Below, in pieces: positions 18,956 through 28,114 of a DNA stretch of 64,000 bases. Numbering within the stretch: position 1 is the first letter of the stretch; the number at the start of each line of letters is the position of its first letter. Position numbers and translations under genes: made by a program. The stretch is from Luteibacter sp. dw_328. GTDB taxonomy: Bacteria; Pseudomonadota; Gammaproteobacteria; Xanthomonadales; Rhodanobacteraceae. The notes under the pieces are model-generated. The model had not been told where the DNA came from. It was given only the letters and a program-made list of their open reading frames with translations, and made no database searches. The stretch is taken from positions 372,001 through 436,000 of the forward strand of contig NZ_JAAVUW010000003.1 of the NCBI RefSeq assembly GCF_018449605.1, in the 5' to 3' direction.

Positions 18956-19792
18956 TCAGCCGAACCGCCCCGCATGTCGGGCGGCCAGCCAGGCCCGGAT
19001 GGCCGTGGCCGGTCCGCTGCGCGACTGCCGTAAGTGCAGTTCACGGAAGGGTTCGGTTGCCTTGGCCGCCGCACGCGCCGTCGAAAGTGCTGTACGGCCC
19101 TCCAGACCACGAAACGTGCTGAGGGGTTCACCCAGCGCCAGGGCCTCGCGCAGGCCCGCCGCAAGCTCGCCCAACTGGGCTTTGAGGGCTTCACGCCGCG
19201 CCGGCGTGTCGTCCTTCAGCTGGCCACGCGACAGGCCGTGCCGGGCCAGCCGCGACATGGGCAGCGGCAGTCGCTCACGCTCGGCATCGAGTTCCAGGCG
19301 CGACAACGCGAAGACCAGGTGCGACAACGTGGCGATGCGCGATGCGGCCTCCACCGGTGCGTCCGCCCCGAACCACCAGGCGTTCTCCAGCGCGGCCAGC
19401 GCCCCGTGCATCCCGCGAGAGGCCGTGACCTGGGCGTTGAAGTCGGACGGCGTCCCCTGCTCCAGCTGGGCCATCGCGGCGAGCACCGGCGCCAGCCAGC
19501 GATCGGCCGGAATGCGACGTGCACGCTCGTCGGCGAACAGCTGCTTGGTCAGCGGATGCCGCCCACCACTGGCAGCGGCACCGGACAATTCTTCGGCCCA
19601 CCACTGAAGTTTCGCCGCGGCGACCTGCGGCTCGCGCACGCCGTAGGCCGAGGCGATCAGTTCCTGCTCGAACGCGGCCAGCGCCACATGAGCGTCGCGC
19701 ACGGACACGTCGACGAAGGGCAAGGCCACCCGCTGCTGGGGCTGCACTGCCAGCCATTTGTCGACAAAGCTCTGGGTTGCACCGTCGGTCAC
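18956..19792 (-). CDS. Squalene/phytoene synthase-like protein
   Basis: The 278-residue protein resembles the isoprenoid synthase SQS/PSY superfamily in AAKLQWWAEELSG, HPLTKQLFAD and all-alpha composition. The Asp-rich catalytic motifs of true squalene and phytoene synthases (DxxxD) are not evident, so it may be a non-catalytic relative of the kind seen beside ubiG in xanthomonads and of NDUFAF6-like assembly factors. It overlaps the HAD phosphatase gene by ATGA. Confidence is moderate for the fold and low for any function. Confidence 0.65.
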   Translation of the reverse strand: MTDGATQSFVDKWLAVQPQQRVALPFVDVSVRDAHVALAAFEQELIASAYGVREPQVAAAKLQWWAEELSGAAASGGRHPLTKQLFADERARRIPADRWLAPVLAAMAQLEQGTPSDFNAQVTASRGMHGALAALENAWWFGADAPVEAASRIATLSHLVFALSRLELDAERERLPLPMSRLARHGLSRGQLKDDTPARREALKAQLGELAAGLREALALGEPLSTFRGLEGRTALSTARAAAKATEPFRELHLRQSRSGPATAIRAWLAARHAGRFG

Positions 19793-20469
19793 GCAGGAAT
19801 CTCCCGCACACCCAGCAGGGCAGCCAGTTCGTCCACGCGGTCAAGCACGACATCGGCACCCCAGGTGTCCGGGTCGCCGCCGTCGAGATAGCCCCAGCGA
19901 ACGGCTACGGTGAACAGACCGGCGGCGTGGCCGGCTTCGATGTCGCGACGATCGTCGCCGACGAAAACCGAGCGCGCCGGATCGCATCCCGCGAGAGCAC
20001 ACGCGTGGAGGACGGGTGCCGGGTCCGGCTTCTTCACTGGCAAGGTGTCGCCGGAGACCACCGCGGCGGGATTCCAGTGCGGCACAGCCCGCGGCAGCAA
20101 TCCGTCGGTCAGGAAGCCTGGCTTGTTGGTGACGATGCCCCAGCGACGGCCAGCGGCGTCCAGCCCGGAGAGCATGGCTTCGACACCGTCGAATGGCACG
20201 GTGTGCCGGGCCATGGTCGCTTCGTAGATGTCGAGGTAGCGCGGGACCAGCGCCAGCACGCGCTCGGCATCGATACCGGGAAAGCCCACCGCGATGATCG
20301 CGCGCGAACCGCGCGAGACCACCGGTCGCACCTGCTCGTAAGGGGGCGGTGCGATGCCCTGCTCCGCACATAGGTCGACCAGGGCCCCATGCAGGTCGAG
20401 GGCACTATCGAGCAGGGTCCCGTCGAGGTCGAAGAACACCCCGTCCAGCGTGAACGGCAAGCGCTTCAC
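19789..20469 (-). CDS. mupP: HAD phosphatase, MupP/Gph type
   Basis: The 226-residue HAD hydrolase has motif I FFDLDGTLLDS (12-22), motif II VTNKP, motif III lysine in VKKPDP, and motif IV VGDDRRDIEAG. Homologues are usually named phosphoglycolate phosphatase. Its position next to ubiG, the internal VVSRGSRA and the WGADVV near the end match Pseudomonas MupP, the N-acetylmuramic acid 6-phosphate phosphatase of cell-wall recycling, at least as well. It overlaps both neighbours by 4 bases. The choice between MupP and Gph is an inference from context and recollection. Confidence 0.85.
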   Translation of the reverse strand: MKRLPFTLDGVFFDLDGTLLDSALDLHGALVDLCAEQGIAPPPYEQVRPVVSRGSRAIIAVGFPGIDAERVLALVPRYLDIYEATMARHTVPFDGVEAMLSGLDAAGRRWGIVTNKPGFLTDGLLPRAVPHWNPAAVVSGDTLPVKKPDPAPVLHACALAGCDPARSVFVGDDRRDIEAGHAAGLFTVAVRWGYLDGGDPDTWGADVVLDRVDELAALLGVREIPA

Positions 20470-21173
20470 CCGAGCTTCCTCGCGCTGAGGACGTAGTTCA
20501 CCGCCGTATTCGACGACAGGCTCGCGTTGCGCGTGAGCGGGTTGTAGGCAAGGCCCTTGATGTCCTCGAGCTCGAGGTCGAAGCGACGCAACATGCCGGC
20601 CACTTCCGAGGGCTTGAGGAACTGCGCGTAGTGATGGGTGCCGCGCGGCAGCAGGCGCATCAGGTACTCGGCACCAAGGATGGCAGCGCCGAAAGCGGCC
20701 GGGGTGCGGTTGAGCGTCGACAGGAACAGCTGGCCGCCCGGCTTCAGCAGGCCGGCGAGGTCACCGATCAGGGCGGCCGGATCGGGCACGTGTTCGATCA
20801 TCTCCATGCAGCAGACCGCATCGAACGACGCCGGCTCGGCCTCCGCCAGCTCCGTCGACGACTGCACGCGGTAGTCCACCTGCAGGTTCGATTCGAAAAG
20901 GTGCAGCTTGGCGATCTCGATCAGCTTGGCGCCGAGATCGATGGCGGTCACCTGGGCGCCGGCACGCGCGAGCGCTTCGCTCAACAGGCCACCACCACAA
21001 CCGACATCGACCACCCTGGCGCCGCGCAGGTTCACGCGAGCGGAAACGTAAGCCGCGCGCACCGGGTTCAGGTCGTGCAGCGGACGGGACTCACCATCGG
21101 GATCCCACCAGCGCGCGGCGAGTTTCTCGAAGCGCGCGATCTCTTCCGCGCTGACATTGGCGTTGGTTTGCAT
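20466..21173 (-). CDS. ubiG: 3-demethylubiquinol/2-polyprenyl-6-hydroxyphenol O-methyltransferase
   Basis: UbiG carries out both O-methylations of ubiquinone synthesis. The 235-residue protein has the SAM motif VVDVGCGGGLLSEALARAGA, then CMEMIEHVPDP and the family's FLSTLNRTP, with the N-terminal KLAARWWDPDGE that marks UbiG. It lies 3 bases after the YciI gene and overlaps the phosphatase gene. Confidence 0.96.
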   Translation of the reverse strand: MQTNANVSAEEIARFEKLAARWWDPDGESRPLHDLNPVRAAYVSARVNLRGARVVDVGCGGGLLSEALARAGAQVTAIDLGAKLIEIAKLHLFESNLQVDYRVQSSTELAEAEPASFDAVCCMEMIEHVPDPAALIGDLAGLLKPGGQLFLSTLNRTPAAFGAAILGAEYLMRLLPRGTHHYAQFLKPSEVAGMLRRFDLELEDIKGLAYNPLTRNASLSSNTAVNYVLSARKLG

Positions 21174-21176
21174 GGT

Positions 21177-21461
21177 TCAGCCCTCGGGCGCGAAGCGACG
21201 CACGCGCCATTCGTGAACAGTGAGCGTGGACGATCCACTGGAGTGCAGGGGATCGCTGTGCGCGAGCGCGGTCGCCGCGGCCAGGTCGGGGGCACGCACG
21301 ATGTATGCGCCGCCCGTACCGTCGGTGAACGGGCCGGTCATCTCAAGCTGATGCTTTGCGATAAGGCCGGCGAGAAAAGCCTGGTGCGCGTCCCCCGCGG
21401 CCGCCTGGAAGGCCGGCGTCCGCATGACGAGTACGAGGTACAGGTGCTCTGAATCGCTCAC
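21177..21461 (-). CDS. YciI-family protein
   Basis: A 94-residue protein of the YciI/dimeric ferredoxin-like fold: LYLVLVMRTPAFQAAA near the start, HQAFLAGLIAKHQLEMTGPF, and a C-terminal strand VHEWRVRRF. The conserved His of LxxRxxxRxxHxxFL-type YciI proteins is present (AHQAFLAG). It overlaps the amidohydrolase gene by 4 bases and precedes ubiG by 3. No function is established for this placement. Confidence 0.85.
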   Translation of the reverse strand: MSDSEHLYLVLVMRTPAFQAAAGDAHQAFLAGLIAKHQLEMTGPFTDGTGGAYIVRAPDLAAATALAHSDPLHSSGSSTLTVHEWRVRRFAPEG

Positions 21462-22795
21462 GCTTCCTCCTCGGAGGCAATGATCTCGCGCCAGGCGCGC
21501 GCCTTGGAGAGGATGCGCGCCTTGTCGATGCCGACCAGTTCACCATCGGCGAGTTTGCGCTTGCCATCGATCCACACATCGCTGACCTGATGACGGCCCG
21601 TGGCATACACCAGTTGCGACGCGACATGATAGAGCGGCTGCGTTTCGAGCGCGTCGAGACGCACGGCGGTCAGGTCGGCGCGCTTGCCCGGCTCGATGGA
21701 GCCGATGCGGTCGCCCAGGCCAATCGCCTTCGCGCCATTGAGCGTGGCGGCGCGCAGGGCAAACGCGGCGTCGAACGCCGCCGCGTCCCCGGCGACGGCC
21801 TTGGCCAGGAGCGCTGCCGTGCGCATCTCGCCGAACATGTCCAGATCGTTGTTCGACGCACAGCCATCGGTGCCGATGCAGACATTGACGCCCGCAGCGC
21901 GCAGCTTTTCCGCCGGGCAGAAGCCGGAGGCCAGCTTGAGGTTGGATTCCGGGCAATGCACTACCGACACGCCGGCCGCCGCGCAGGCGGCGATTTCGTC
22001 GTCGTTGAGCTGGGTCATGTGCACGGCGACCAGACGGTCGGTCACGATACCAAGCTTCTGCAGCCGCTCGAACGGACGCACGCCGTCCTTGTCCTTGCCC
22101 TGCTGCACTTCCAGCGCGGTCTCGTGCGTGTGCAGGTGGATGGGGATGTCGAGCTCGTTGGCCAGGTCGCGGATGCGCACGAAGTTCTCGTCGGAAACGG
22201 TGTACGGCGCATGCGGCACGAAGGCCGTGGTCAGCAGCGGCTCGGCCTTGAGCGACTCGTGCACTTCGAGCGCGCGGCTGAAGTATTCGTCGGAGGTCTT
22301 CGCCCACGGCGTGGGGAAGTCGATCACCGGCAGGCCGATCACCGCGCGAAAACCCATGTGCTTGTAGGTCGCGGCGATGACGTCGGGGAAGAAGTAATTT
22401 TCATTCGCACAGGTGGTACCGCCGCGGATCATCTCAGCTACCGCGAGTTCGACGCCATCGCGGATGAAGTCCGGACCCATCACGCGTGCCTCGGCCGGCC
22501 AGATGTGCTCCTGCAACCAGGTCATCAGCGGCAAGTCGTCCGCGAGACCCCGCAGCAGGGTCATCGGATTGTGTGTGTGGGCGTTGATCAGGCCCGGCAT
22601 GAGTGCATGCTCAGGCAGCTCGATGCGCTCGCGGGGTGCGTAAGCCGCACGCGCGTCGGCAATCGGCAGGATCGCCAGGATTTCGCCGCCGTTGATAGCA
22701 ACCGCGTGCTCGTCGAGGACCACGGCGTGTGGTTCGATGGGGACGACCCAGCGGGCTTCGATGAGGAGGTCGATGTCAGTAGGGCTGGAAGTCAT
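21458..22795 (-). CDS. mtaD: TRZ/ATZ-family amidohydrolase, probable MTA/SAH deaminase
   Basis: The 445-residue amidohydrolase has metal ligands in INAHTHNPM, HLHTHE, HCPESNLKLASG and IGTDGCASNND. This fits the 5-methylthioadenosine/S-adenosylhomocysteine deaminase group and guanine-deaminase-like enzymes. In Pseudomonas and xanthomonads this protein sits next to ubiG, whose reaction releases SAH, so deamination or salvage of SAH/MTA is plausible. The start at 22795 has GAGG 6 bases upstream; the frame extends slightly further but only into non-conserved sequence. Exact substrate not provable here. Confidence 0.85.
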   Translation of the reverse strand: MTSSPTDIDLLIEARWVVPIEPHAVVLDEHAVAINGGEILAILPIADARAAYAPRERIELPEHALMPGLINAHTHNPMTLLRGLADDLPLMTWLQEHIWPAEARVMGPDFIRDGVELAVAEMIRGGTTCANENYFFPDVIAATYKHMGFRAVIGLPVIDFPTPWAKTSDEYFSRALEVHESLKAEPLLTTAFVPHAPYTVSDENFVRIRDLANELDIPIHLHTHETALEVQQGKDKDGVRPFERLQKLGIVTDRLVAVHMTQLNDDEIAACAAAGVSVVHCPESNLKLASGFCPAEKLRAAGVNVCIGTDGCASNNDLDMFGEMRTAALLAKAVAGDAAAFDAAFALRAATLNGAKAIGLGDRIGSIEPGKRADLTAVRLDALETQPLYHVASQLVYATGRHQVSDVWIDGKRKLADGELVGIDKARILSKARAWREIIASEEEA

Positions 22796-22814
22796 TGCTG
22801 CCTCAGGGAAGCGT

Positions 22815-22853
22815 AAAAAAAACGGCACGGCGCCCGGGAGGGCAGCCGTGCCG
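22815..22853 (-). terminator. Rho-independent terminator of efp
   Basis: On the minus strand GGCACGGC ... GCCGTGCC forms the stem, followed by eight T. It starts about 24 bases after the efp stop codon. Confidence 0.9.
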
Positions 22854-22876
22854 ATCGATGCATCAGACGCTGCGCC

Positions 22877-23455
22877 TTACTTGACGCGGCTGTCGTACTC
22901 GCCAGTGCGCGTATCGACCTTGATGATTTCGTCCTGGTTGACGAAGAGCGGAACGCGAACCACGGCGCCGGTTTCCAGGGTAGCTGGCTTGCCGCCACCG
23001 CCCGAGGTGTCGCCACGCACGCCCGGATCGGTCTCGGTGATCTTGAGCTCGACGAACTTCGGCGCCTGCACAGCGATGATGTTGCCGTTGAACAGGGTGA
23101 CGACGCACTCTTCCTCGCCCTTCAGCCACTTCCAGGCATCGCCCATGGCGGCGAGGCTGGCACGGTGCTGCTCGAACGTTTCGCTCTGCATGAAGATCCA
23201 CTCGCGCTCGTTGCCGGTGCCTTCCACGTACGAGAAGTTGGCATCGGTGTCGACGGCGTCGGCCTCTTCATACGAATCGCTCGACTTGAGCGTCTGCTCG
23301 GTCGTGCGGCCGTCCTTGAGGTTACGGATACGAATGCGCGTGAACGCCTGGCCCTTGCCCGGCTTGACGAACTCCGCTTCGGTGATGATCCAGGGATCGC
23401 CGTTGTGGATGATCTTCTTGCCCGTTTTGACGTCGTTGAGGCCAAGCATGCCCAT
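22877..23455 (-). CDS. efp: Elongation factor P
   Basis: EF-P relieves ribosome stalling at polyproline. The protein has three beta-barrel domains; 192 residues is slightly longer than E. coli. The modified lysine is in VKPGKGQAF (Lys34), so this is the lysine-type EF-P that is beta-lysylated by EpmA/EpmB. It is divergent from epmB, with 87 bases between. A short insertion ([10 protein letters not shown]) lies in the third domain. Confidence 0.96.
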   Translation of the reverse strand: MGMLGLNDVKTGKKIIHNGDPWIITEAEFVKPGKGQAFTRIRIRNLKDGRTTEQTLKSSDSYEEADAVDTDANFSYVEGTGNEREWIFMQSETFEQHRASLAAMGDAWKWLKGEEECVVTLFNGNIIAVQAPKFVELKITETDPGVRGDTSGGGGKPATLETGAVVRVPLFVNQDEIIKVDTRTGEYDSRVK

Positions 23456-23542
23456 CTGTATCTGCTCCAGAGTTATATCCGCCCCGCTGGGCGGCTAAAA
23501 TAGGGTCTGTCACGGGCTGCAGAGCCCGATCCAAGGTCCGCA

Positions 23543-24568
23543 ATGATAACCGCAAGCCCTACTTCCCGCCTATCGTCGCCCGTTACGGGGTGGCGCGAGC
23601 TATGGCGGGACGCCATTACGGACGCGCGAGAACTGCTGCAGGCCGTAGGTCTCGGCCATCGGACCGACCTCCTGCCGCCGGACGATGCTGGCTTTCCGCT
23701 GCGCGTCCCGCGGGGTTTCGTGGCCCGCATGCGCCACAGCGACCCCACCGACCCCCTGCTCCTCCAGGTGCTGCCGCGCCGTGCCGAGCACGACGTGGTC
23801 GCGGGCTTCACGGTGGACGCCGTGGGCGACATGGCCTCGCGGGCCGGCCACGGCCTGCTCCACAAGTACGACGGCCGCGCCCTGCTGATCGCCAGCGGCA
23901 GCTGCGCCGTCAACTGCCGTTACTGCTTCCGCCGCCATTTTCCCTACGGCGAGGAAATCGCGGCAGCAGCCCAGTGGCGTGACGCCCTGGCCCATGTCAA
24001 GGCGGACCCAAGCATCCGGGAACTGATCCTGTCGGGCGGGGACCCGCTATCGCTGGCCACGCACAAGCTCGCGGAACTCACGCGTGGGCTGGCGGACATG
24101 CCGCACGTGATCCGCCTGCGCATCCACACCCGGCTGCCGGTGGTGCTGCCCGAGCGCATCGACAACGACTTCACGGACTGGCTGGCCGCCCTACCCCTGC
24201 AGAAGGTGGTCGTTCTGCATGCCAATCACGCCAACGAGTTCGATGCCACGGTGGATGCCGCCTGCGCCCGCCTCCGGGCGGCAGGCGCCACCCTGCTCAA
24301 CCAGTCGGTGCTGCTAAAGGAAGTGAACGACAACGCCGATACCCTCGTTGCGTTGTGCGAGCGGTCGTTCGCTGCCGGCGTGCTGCCCTACTACCTGCAC
24401 CAGTTGGACAAGGTCGCCGGGGCCGCGCATTTCGAGGTATCCGACGAACGCGCCCTGGCGCTCATGGAAGTGCTTCGGGGCAAGCTTCCTGGCTACCTCG
24501 TCCCAAAACTGGTGCGTGAACTGCAGGGTGATCCTTCCAAACGCCCCGTTGCCGAATTCGCGCGCTAG
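23543..24568 (+). CDS. epmB: EF-P (R)-beta-lysine synthesis aminomutase EpmB
   Basis: EpmB is a lysine 2,3-aminomutase-like radical-SAM, PLP enzyme that makes (R)-beta-lysine for EF-P modification. The 341-residue protein has the radical-SAM cluster CAVNCRYC (Cys121, 125, 128) followed by FRRHFPY, and SGGDPLSLA. It is short at the C-terminus compared with true lysine aminomutases, as expected for EpmB. Its divergent pairing with efp supports the role. EpmA is not in this window. Confidence 0.93.
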   Translation: MITASPTSRLSSPVTGWRELWRDAITDARELLQAVGLGHRTDLLPPDDAGFPLRVPRGFVARMRHSDPTDPLLLQVLPRRAEHDVVAGFTVDAVGDMASRAGHGLLHKYDGRALLIASGSCAVNCRYCFRRHFPYGEEIAAAAQWRDALAHVKADPSIRELILSGGDPLSLATHKLAELTRGLADMPHVIRLRIHTRLPVVLPERIDNDFTDWLAALPLQKVVVLHANHANEFDATVDAACARLRAAGATLLNQSVLLKEVNDNADTLVALCERSFAAGVLPYYLHQLDKVAGAAHFEVSDERALALMEVLRGKLPGYLVPKLVRELQGDPSKRPVAEFAR

Positions 24569-24664
24569 TATGGGCATCATCCGACCAGCATGACCTGGCC
24601 GGACCGCGTTGGGGGGAGCGGGCCGTCACGGTTCGCGGGGTAGCAAGCGGCTTTTCGGAACGGC

Positions 24665-26728
24665 ATGAAACACGACAACGTCATCAGGATTCTCTTCATC
24701 GAAGACTCGGTGGAAGACGCCGAGCTTTTGATCAACGTACTGCGCAATGGCGGTATCGCCGTGCGTCCCGCACGCGCGACGAGCACGGCGGAAATCCAGG
24801 CCGCCCTGGACGAACTGGTGCCGGACCTGGTGCTGATGAATCCCGGCGTGCCGGGCATCGACGCCGGGGCGGTCGCCCGCCAGCTGGACGCGAGCGGACG
24901 CGACCTCGCACTCATCGCCGTGGTCAACAGCCTCAGCGACGACAGCGTGGCCGACCTCTTCGCCGGTGGCACGCGTGGCGTGGCGCTGCGCAAACGCTCC
25001 GACCAGGTCCTGGCCGTGGTCCTGCGCGAGTTCGAGGCACTTTCCACCCGGCGCCAGGTGCGCCGTCTGGAAACCTCGCTGCGCGAGACCGAGCGCCGGT
25101 GCGACTCCCTGCTCGATTCCTCGCGTGACGCCATTGCCTATGTCCACGAGGGCATGCACGTCCGCGTGAACCAGGCCTACCTCGAAGCCTTCGGCTTCGC
25201 CGAGTTCGACGACATCCTCGGCCTGCCGATCCTGGACCTGATTGCCGGGACCCACGCCGACGACTTCAAAGGCGTGTTGCGCGGCCTGTCCAAGGGCGAG
25301 AAAGCACCGCCTCCGCTGGAGCTGTTGGCCCGTCGCGACGACGGGGGTACGTTCAAGGCCCTGGTCGACTTCGCACACGCCACGTTCGAAGGCGAAGCCT
25401 GCCTACAGATCGTGTTCCGCCAGCAGATGGTAGACGCTGCCCTCGTGGCGCAGTTGCAGCGGGACTCGGTAACCGGCCTGTTCAATCGCGCGCGCACGCT
25501 CGAGCACATCGACGAGGCCGTGGCTGCCGCGGCCGCCGGGCGCGAGGGGCAGGCCATGCTCCTGCTCGAGCCGGACAACTGGAAAGAAATCGTCGGCAGC
25601 GCGGGTATCGGCAATGCGGACAAGCTGCTTGCTGCGATCGCCGCAAAGATCAACGAATCCATCGATGAGGAAGACGTTGCCGGCGTGCTGGGCGACCATA
25701 CCCTTGGCCTGATCCTGGCGCCGCGGGGCGACCTCGAGCACGCCGCGCTCACCGAGCGCCTGCGCACCAGCATCGCCGAGCACATCATCGACGCGGGCAC
25801 GCGCTCGCTCAACGTGACGATCACCATCGGCGGCACGCTGATAGCCGAGAAGAATGCCAGCACCGAGGCGGTGCTCGAACAGGCCAGCGCGGCGCTGCGC
25901 AACGCCCAGAACCAGGGCGGCAATCGCGTCGAGCTGCACGATCCCAGCGCCCGCGAAAAGGCGGACGCCGAGCGCGAGCAGTACTGGCTCGACCTCGTTC
26001 GCCATGCGCTGTCGACCGATGGCCTGCGGCTGTACCACCAGCAGATCATCAGCCTGCAGGATGCCGCCGGCGAGTTCTACGAGATCCTGGTGCGCATGCG
26101 CGGTCCGAAGGGCGATGTCCTGCCCTCGTACTTCTTCCCCGTGGCCGAGCGCAACGGCCTCCTCCCGGCGATCGACCGCTGGGTGCTGGGCCATGCCATC
26201 GATGCGCTGGCACACCGCGAAAACGACGGGCTCACCACGACCTACTTCGTGAAGATGACCCTGCAGTCGCTGGAAGATCCGGACCTGTTGCCGTGGCTCT
26301 GCCGTCGCCTCGAAACCGCCAAGCTGCGTCGCAGCACCCTGGTCATCGAGATGCCGGAGTCCAAGGTACTGACCAGCCTGCGGCCCACCCAGGAGTTCGT
26401 GGCCGGCTGGCGCAAGGCGGGCGGCGCGTTCGCCATCGAGCAGTTTGGCTCGGGCCTCAACTCGTTCCAGATGCTCAACCACGTCGAGGCCGACTTCCTG
26501 AAGATCGACCGCAGCTTCATGACCGACCTGCCGCAGCACCCGGAAAACCAGAAGAAAATCGCTGAGATCTGCAAGGAAGGCCACGCGTCGGGCAAGCAGA
26601 CCGTCGCCGAATGGGTCGAGGACGCCGTGAGTACGTCGCTGCTGTTCGCCTGCGGCGTGGACTTCGTGCAGGGCAACTTCCTGCAGGAGCCGGCCAAGGT
26701 GCTGGCCGAGGAATACATGCCCGTATAA
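24665..26728 (+). CDS. fimX: FimX-like REC-PAS-GGDEF-EAL protein, catalytically degenerate
   Basis: The 687-residue protein has REC (about 5-125), PAS (about 130-255), GGDEF-like (about 265-430) and EAL-like (about 435-687) domains, the order of FimX, which controls type IV pilus assembly through c-di-GMP binding. All active sites are altered. The REC phospho-acceptor position is Asn59 (VLMNPGVPG). The GGDEF loop reads VLGDHT. EAL reads YEILVRM, DDFG reads EQFGSG, and EGVE reads EWVED. KIDRSFM and QGNFLQEP persist, consistent with ligand binding without turnover. An upstream gap of 96 bases separates it from epmB. Confidence 0.88.
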   Translation: MKHDNVIRILFIEDSVEDAELLINVLRNGGIAVRPARATSTAEIQAALDELVPDLVLMNPGVPGIDAGAVARQLDASGRDLALIAVVNSLSDDSVADLFAGGTRGVALRKRSDQVLAVVLREFEALSTRRQVRRLETSLRETERRCDSLLDSSRDAIAYVHEGMHVRVNQAYLEAFGFAEFDDILGLPILDLIAGTHADDFKGVLRGLSKGEKAPPPLELLARRDDGGTFKALVDFAHATFEGEACLQIVFRQQMVDAALVAQLQRDSVTGLFNRARTLEHIDEAVAAAAAGREGQAMLLLEPDNWKEIVGSAGIGNADKLLAAIAAKINESIDEEDVAGVLGDHTLGLILAPRGDLEHAALTERLRTSIAEHIIDAGTRSLNVTITIGGTLIAEKNASTEAVLEQASAALRNAQNQGGNRVELHDPSAREKADAEREQYWLDLVRHALSTDGLRLYHQQIISLQDAAGEFYEILVRMRGPKGDVLPSYFFPVAERNGLLPAIDRWVLGHAIDALAHRENDGLTTTYFVKMTLQSLEDPDLLPWLCRRLETAKLRRSTLVIEMPESKVLTSLRPTQEFVAGWRKAGGAFAIEQFGSGLNSFQMLNHVEADFLKIDRSFMTDLPQHPENQKKIAEICKEGHASGKQTVAEWVEDAVSTSLLFACGVDFVQGNFLQEPAKVLAEEYMPV

Positions 26729-26734
26729 GGCCCA

Positions 26735-26814
26735 TGTGGGAGCCGATTCATCGGCGATGGGCCTGCGATAACCTGGCCCGCTGCCGCGGGATCGCCGATG
26801 AATCGGCTCCTACA
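26735..26814. repeat. Inverted pair of REP-like units after fimX
   Basis: Forward unit 26735-26759 (GGAGCCGATTCATCGGCGAT core) and reverse unit 26791-26814, with the shared spacer motif GGCCCGCTGCCGCGGG. The pair begins 7 bases after the fimX stop. Confidence 0.9.
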
Positions 26815-26850
26815 GAAAAGCACCCTGCCCGCCACCGGCGGGCAGACAAC

Positions 26851-26881
26851 AAAAAAGCCCGCGATTGCTCGCGGGCTTTTT
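26851..26881 (-). terminator. Rho-independent terminator of the rpsP-rplS operon
   Basis: On the minus strand AAAGCCCGCGAGCAATCGCG and GGCTTTTTT form a stem with a T-tract, 22 bases after the rplS stop. Symmetric A and T tracts could also stop fimX transcription. A second small hairpin (CTGCCCGCC-ACC-GGCGGGCAG) lies at 26824-26844. Confidence 0.9.
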
Positions 26882-26903
26882 CTTGGCGCGTACTGCAACC
26901 CGA

Positions 26904-27302
26904 TTACTGGGCGGCGGCAGCGGCAGCCTTCTTCGCGACCTTGGCGGCAGCGGCGGCGGCGACGTCTTCCTTGATGCGGGCAGCCTTACCTTCCAGACCA
27001 CGGAGGTAGTACAGCTTGGCGCCGCGGACCTTGCCCTTGCGCTTGACTTCGACCGAGTCGATAGCGTGGCTGTGCGACTGGAAAACGCGCTCGACACCGG
27101 TGCCGTGCGAGATCTTGCGCACGGTAAAGGCGGAGTGCAGGCCGCGGCTACGCTTGGCGATAACGATGCCTTCGAACGCCTGGACGCGCTCGCGGGCGCC
27201 TTCCTTAACCTTGACGTTGACGACCACGGTGTCGCCAGGACCGAAATCCGGCAGCTGGCGGATGATCTGCTCGGCTTCGAACTGTTGGAGAAGTTTGTTC
27301 AT
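26904..27302 (-). CDS. rplS: 50S ribosomal protein L19
   Basis: L19 sits at the 30S-50S interface. The protein has the family sequence [25 protein letters not shown] and [15 protein letters not shown]. The start at 27302 ([12 protein letters not shown]) gives 132 residues with AGGTG upstream. The C-terminus carries an Ala/Lys-rich tail ([12 protein letters not shown]) beyond the usual end. It is the last gene of rpsP-rimM-trmD-rplS. Confidence 0.97.
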   Translation of the reverse strand: MNKLLQQFEAEQIIRQLPDFGPGDTVVVNVKVKEGARERVQAFEGIVIAKRSRGLHSAFTVRKISHGTGVERVFQSHSHAIDSVEVKRKGKVRGAKLYYLRGLEGKAARIKEDVAAAAAAKVAKKAAAAAAQ

Positions 27303-27350
27303 GGCACACCTGTCAATTTCAGTTACGGCGGTCGATATCGGCCGCACCGT

Positions 27351-28097
27351 TTAGCCGTGTGAGTATTCACGGCGGAATTCATCCAGCAATGCCCTCGATT
27401 CATCATCGAGCGCACGCTGCGTTAGCAAGTCCGGCCGGCGCAGCCAGGTACGACCCAGCGACTGCTTGCGACGCCAGCGGCGAATAGCCGCGTGATCGCC
27501 GGAAAGCAGCACCTCCGGCACGCCGCCCCAAACATCGTGATGCTCGGGACGGGTGTAATGCGGGCAATCCAGCAGGCCATCCGAGAAGGAGTCCTGTTGG
27601 GCGGACTGCGCGTCGTTCAACGCACCGTCCTGAAGACGACCCACCGCATCGATAATCACCGCTGCGGCAAGCTCCCCGCCAGACAGCACATAATCGCCGA
27701 TTGAGAGCTCCTCGTCGACCTCATGCTGCAGCAGGCGTTCGTCCACGCCTTCGTAACGTCCGCAGACCAGGGCGATTCGCGGCATGTTTGCCAGCGCCTC
27801 GACCTTACCCTGCGTCAGCCGCGCACCTTGCGGGCTGAGGTAAATCACGTGCACCGGTTCCGGTGCCGCCTCACGAACCGCCGCGAGCGCCGCTCGCAAA
27901 GGGTCGATCAGCATCACCATGCCCGGCCCACCGCCAAAGGGGCGACCGTCCACGGTGCGATGCCTGTCGGGAGCGAAGTCGCGGGGGTTCCAGGTTTCCA
28001 CCTGTAACAACTCGCGCTGCTGCGCCCTGCCGACCACCCCGACCTCGGCCGACTGGCGGACGAAATCGGGAAACAACGAGACCACATCGATACGCAT
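27351..28097 (-). CDS. trmD: tRNA (guanine-N1)-methyltransferase
   Basis: TrmD makes m1G37 in tRNAs that read CUN, CCN and CGG, preventing frameshifts. The 248-residue SPOUT enzyme has the trefoil-knot motifs [12 protein letters not shown] and [14 protein letters not shown], and the C-terminal DCPHYTRP tRNA-binding motif. It lies 17 bases after rimM and 48 before rplS. Confidence 0.97.
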   Translation of the reverse strand: MRIDVVSLFPDFVRQSAEVGVVGRAQQRELLQVETWNPRDFAPDRHRTVDGRPFGGGPGMVMLIDPLRAALAAVREAAPEPVHVIYLSPQGARLTQGKVEALANMPRIALVCGRYEGVDERLLQHEVDEELSIGDYVLSGGELAAAVIIDAVGRLQDGALNDAQSAQQDSFSDGLLDCPHYTRPEHHDVWGGVPEVLLSGDHAAIRRWRRKQSLGRTWLRRPDLLTQRALDDESRALLDEFRREYSHG

Positions 28098-28114
28098 GAC
28101 TTGGAATCGTTGCT

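Noticed and set aside
24665-26728. An active diguanylate cyclase or phosphodiesterase
   Set aside because: The GGDEF, EAL, DDFG and EGVE motifs are all altered.
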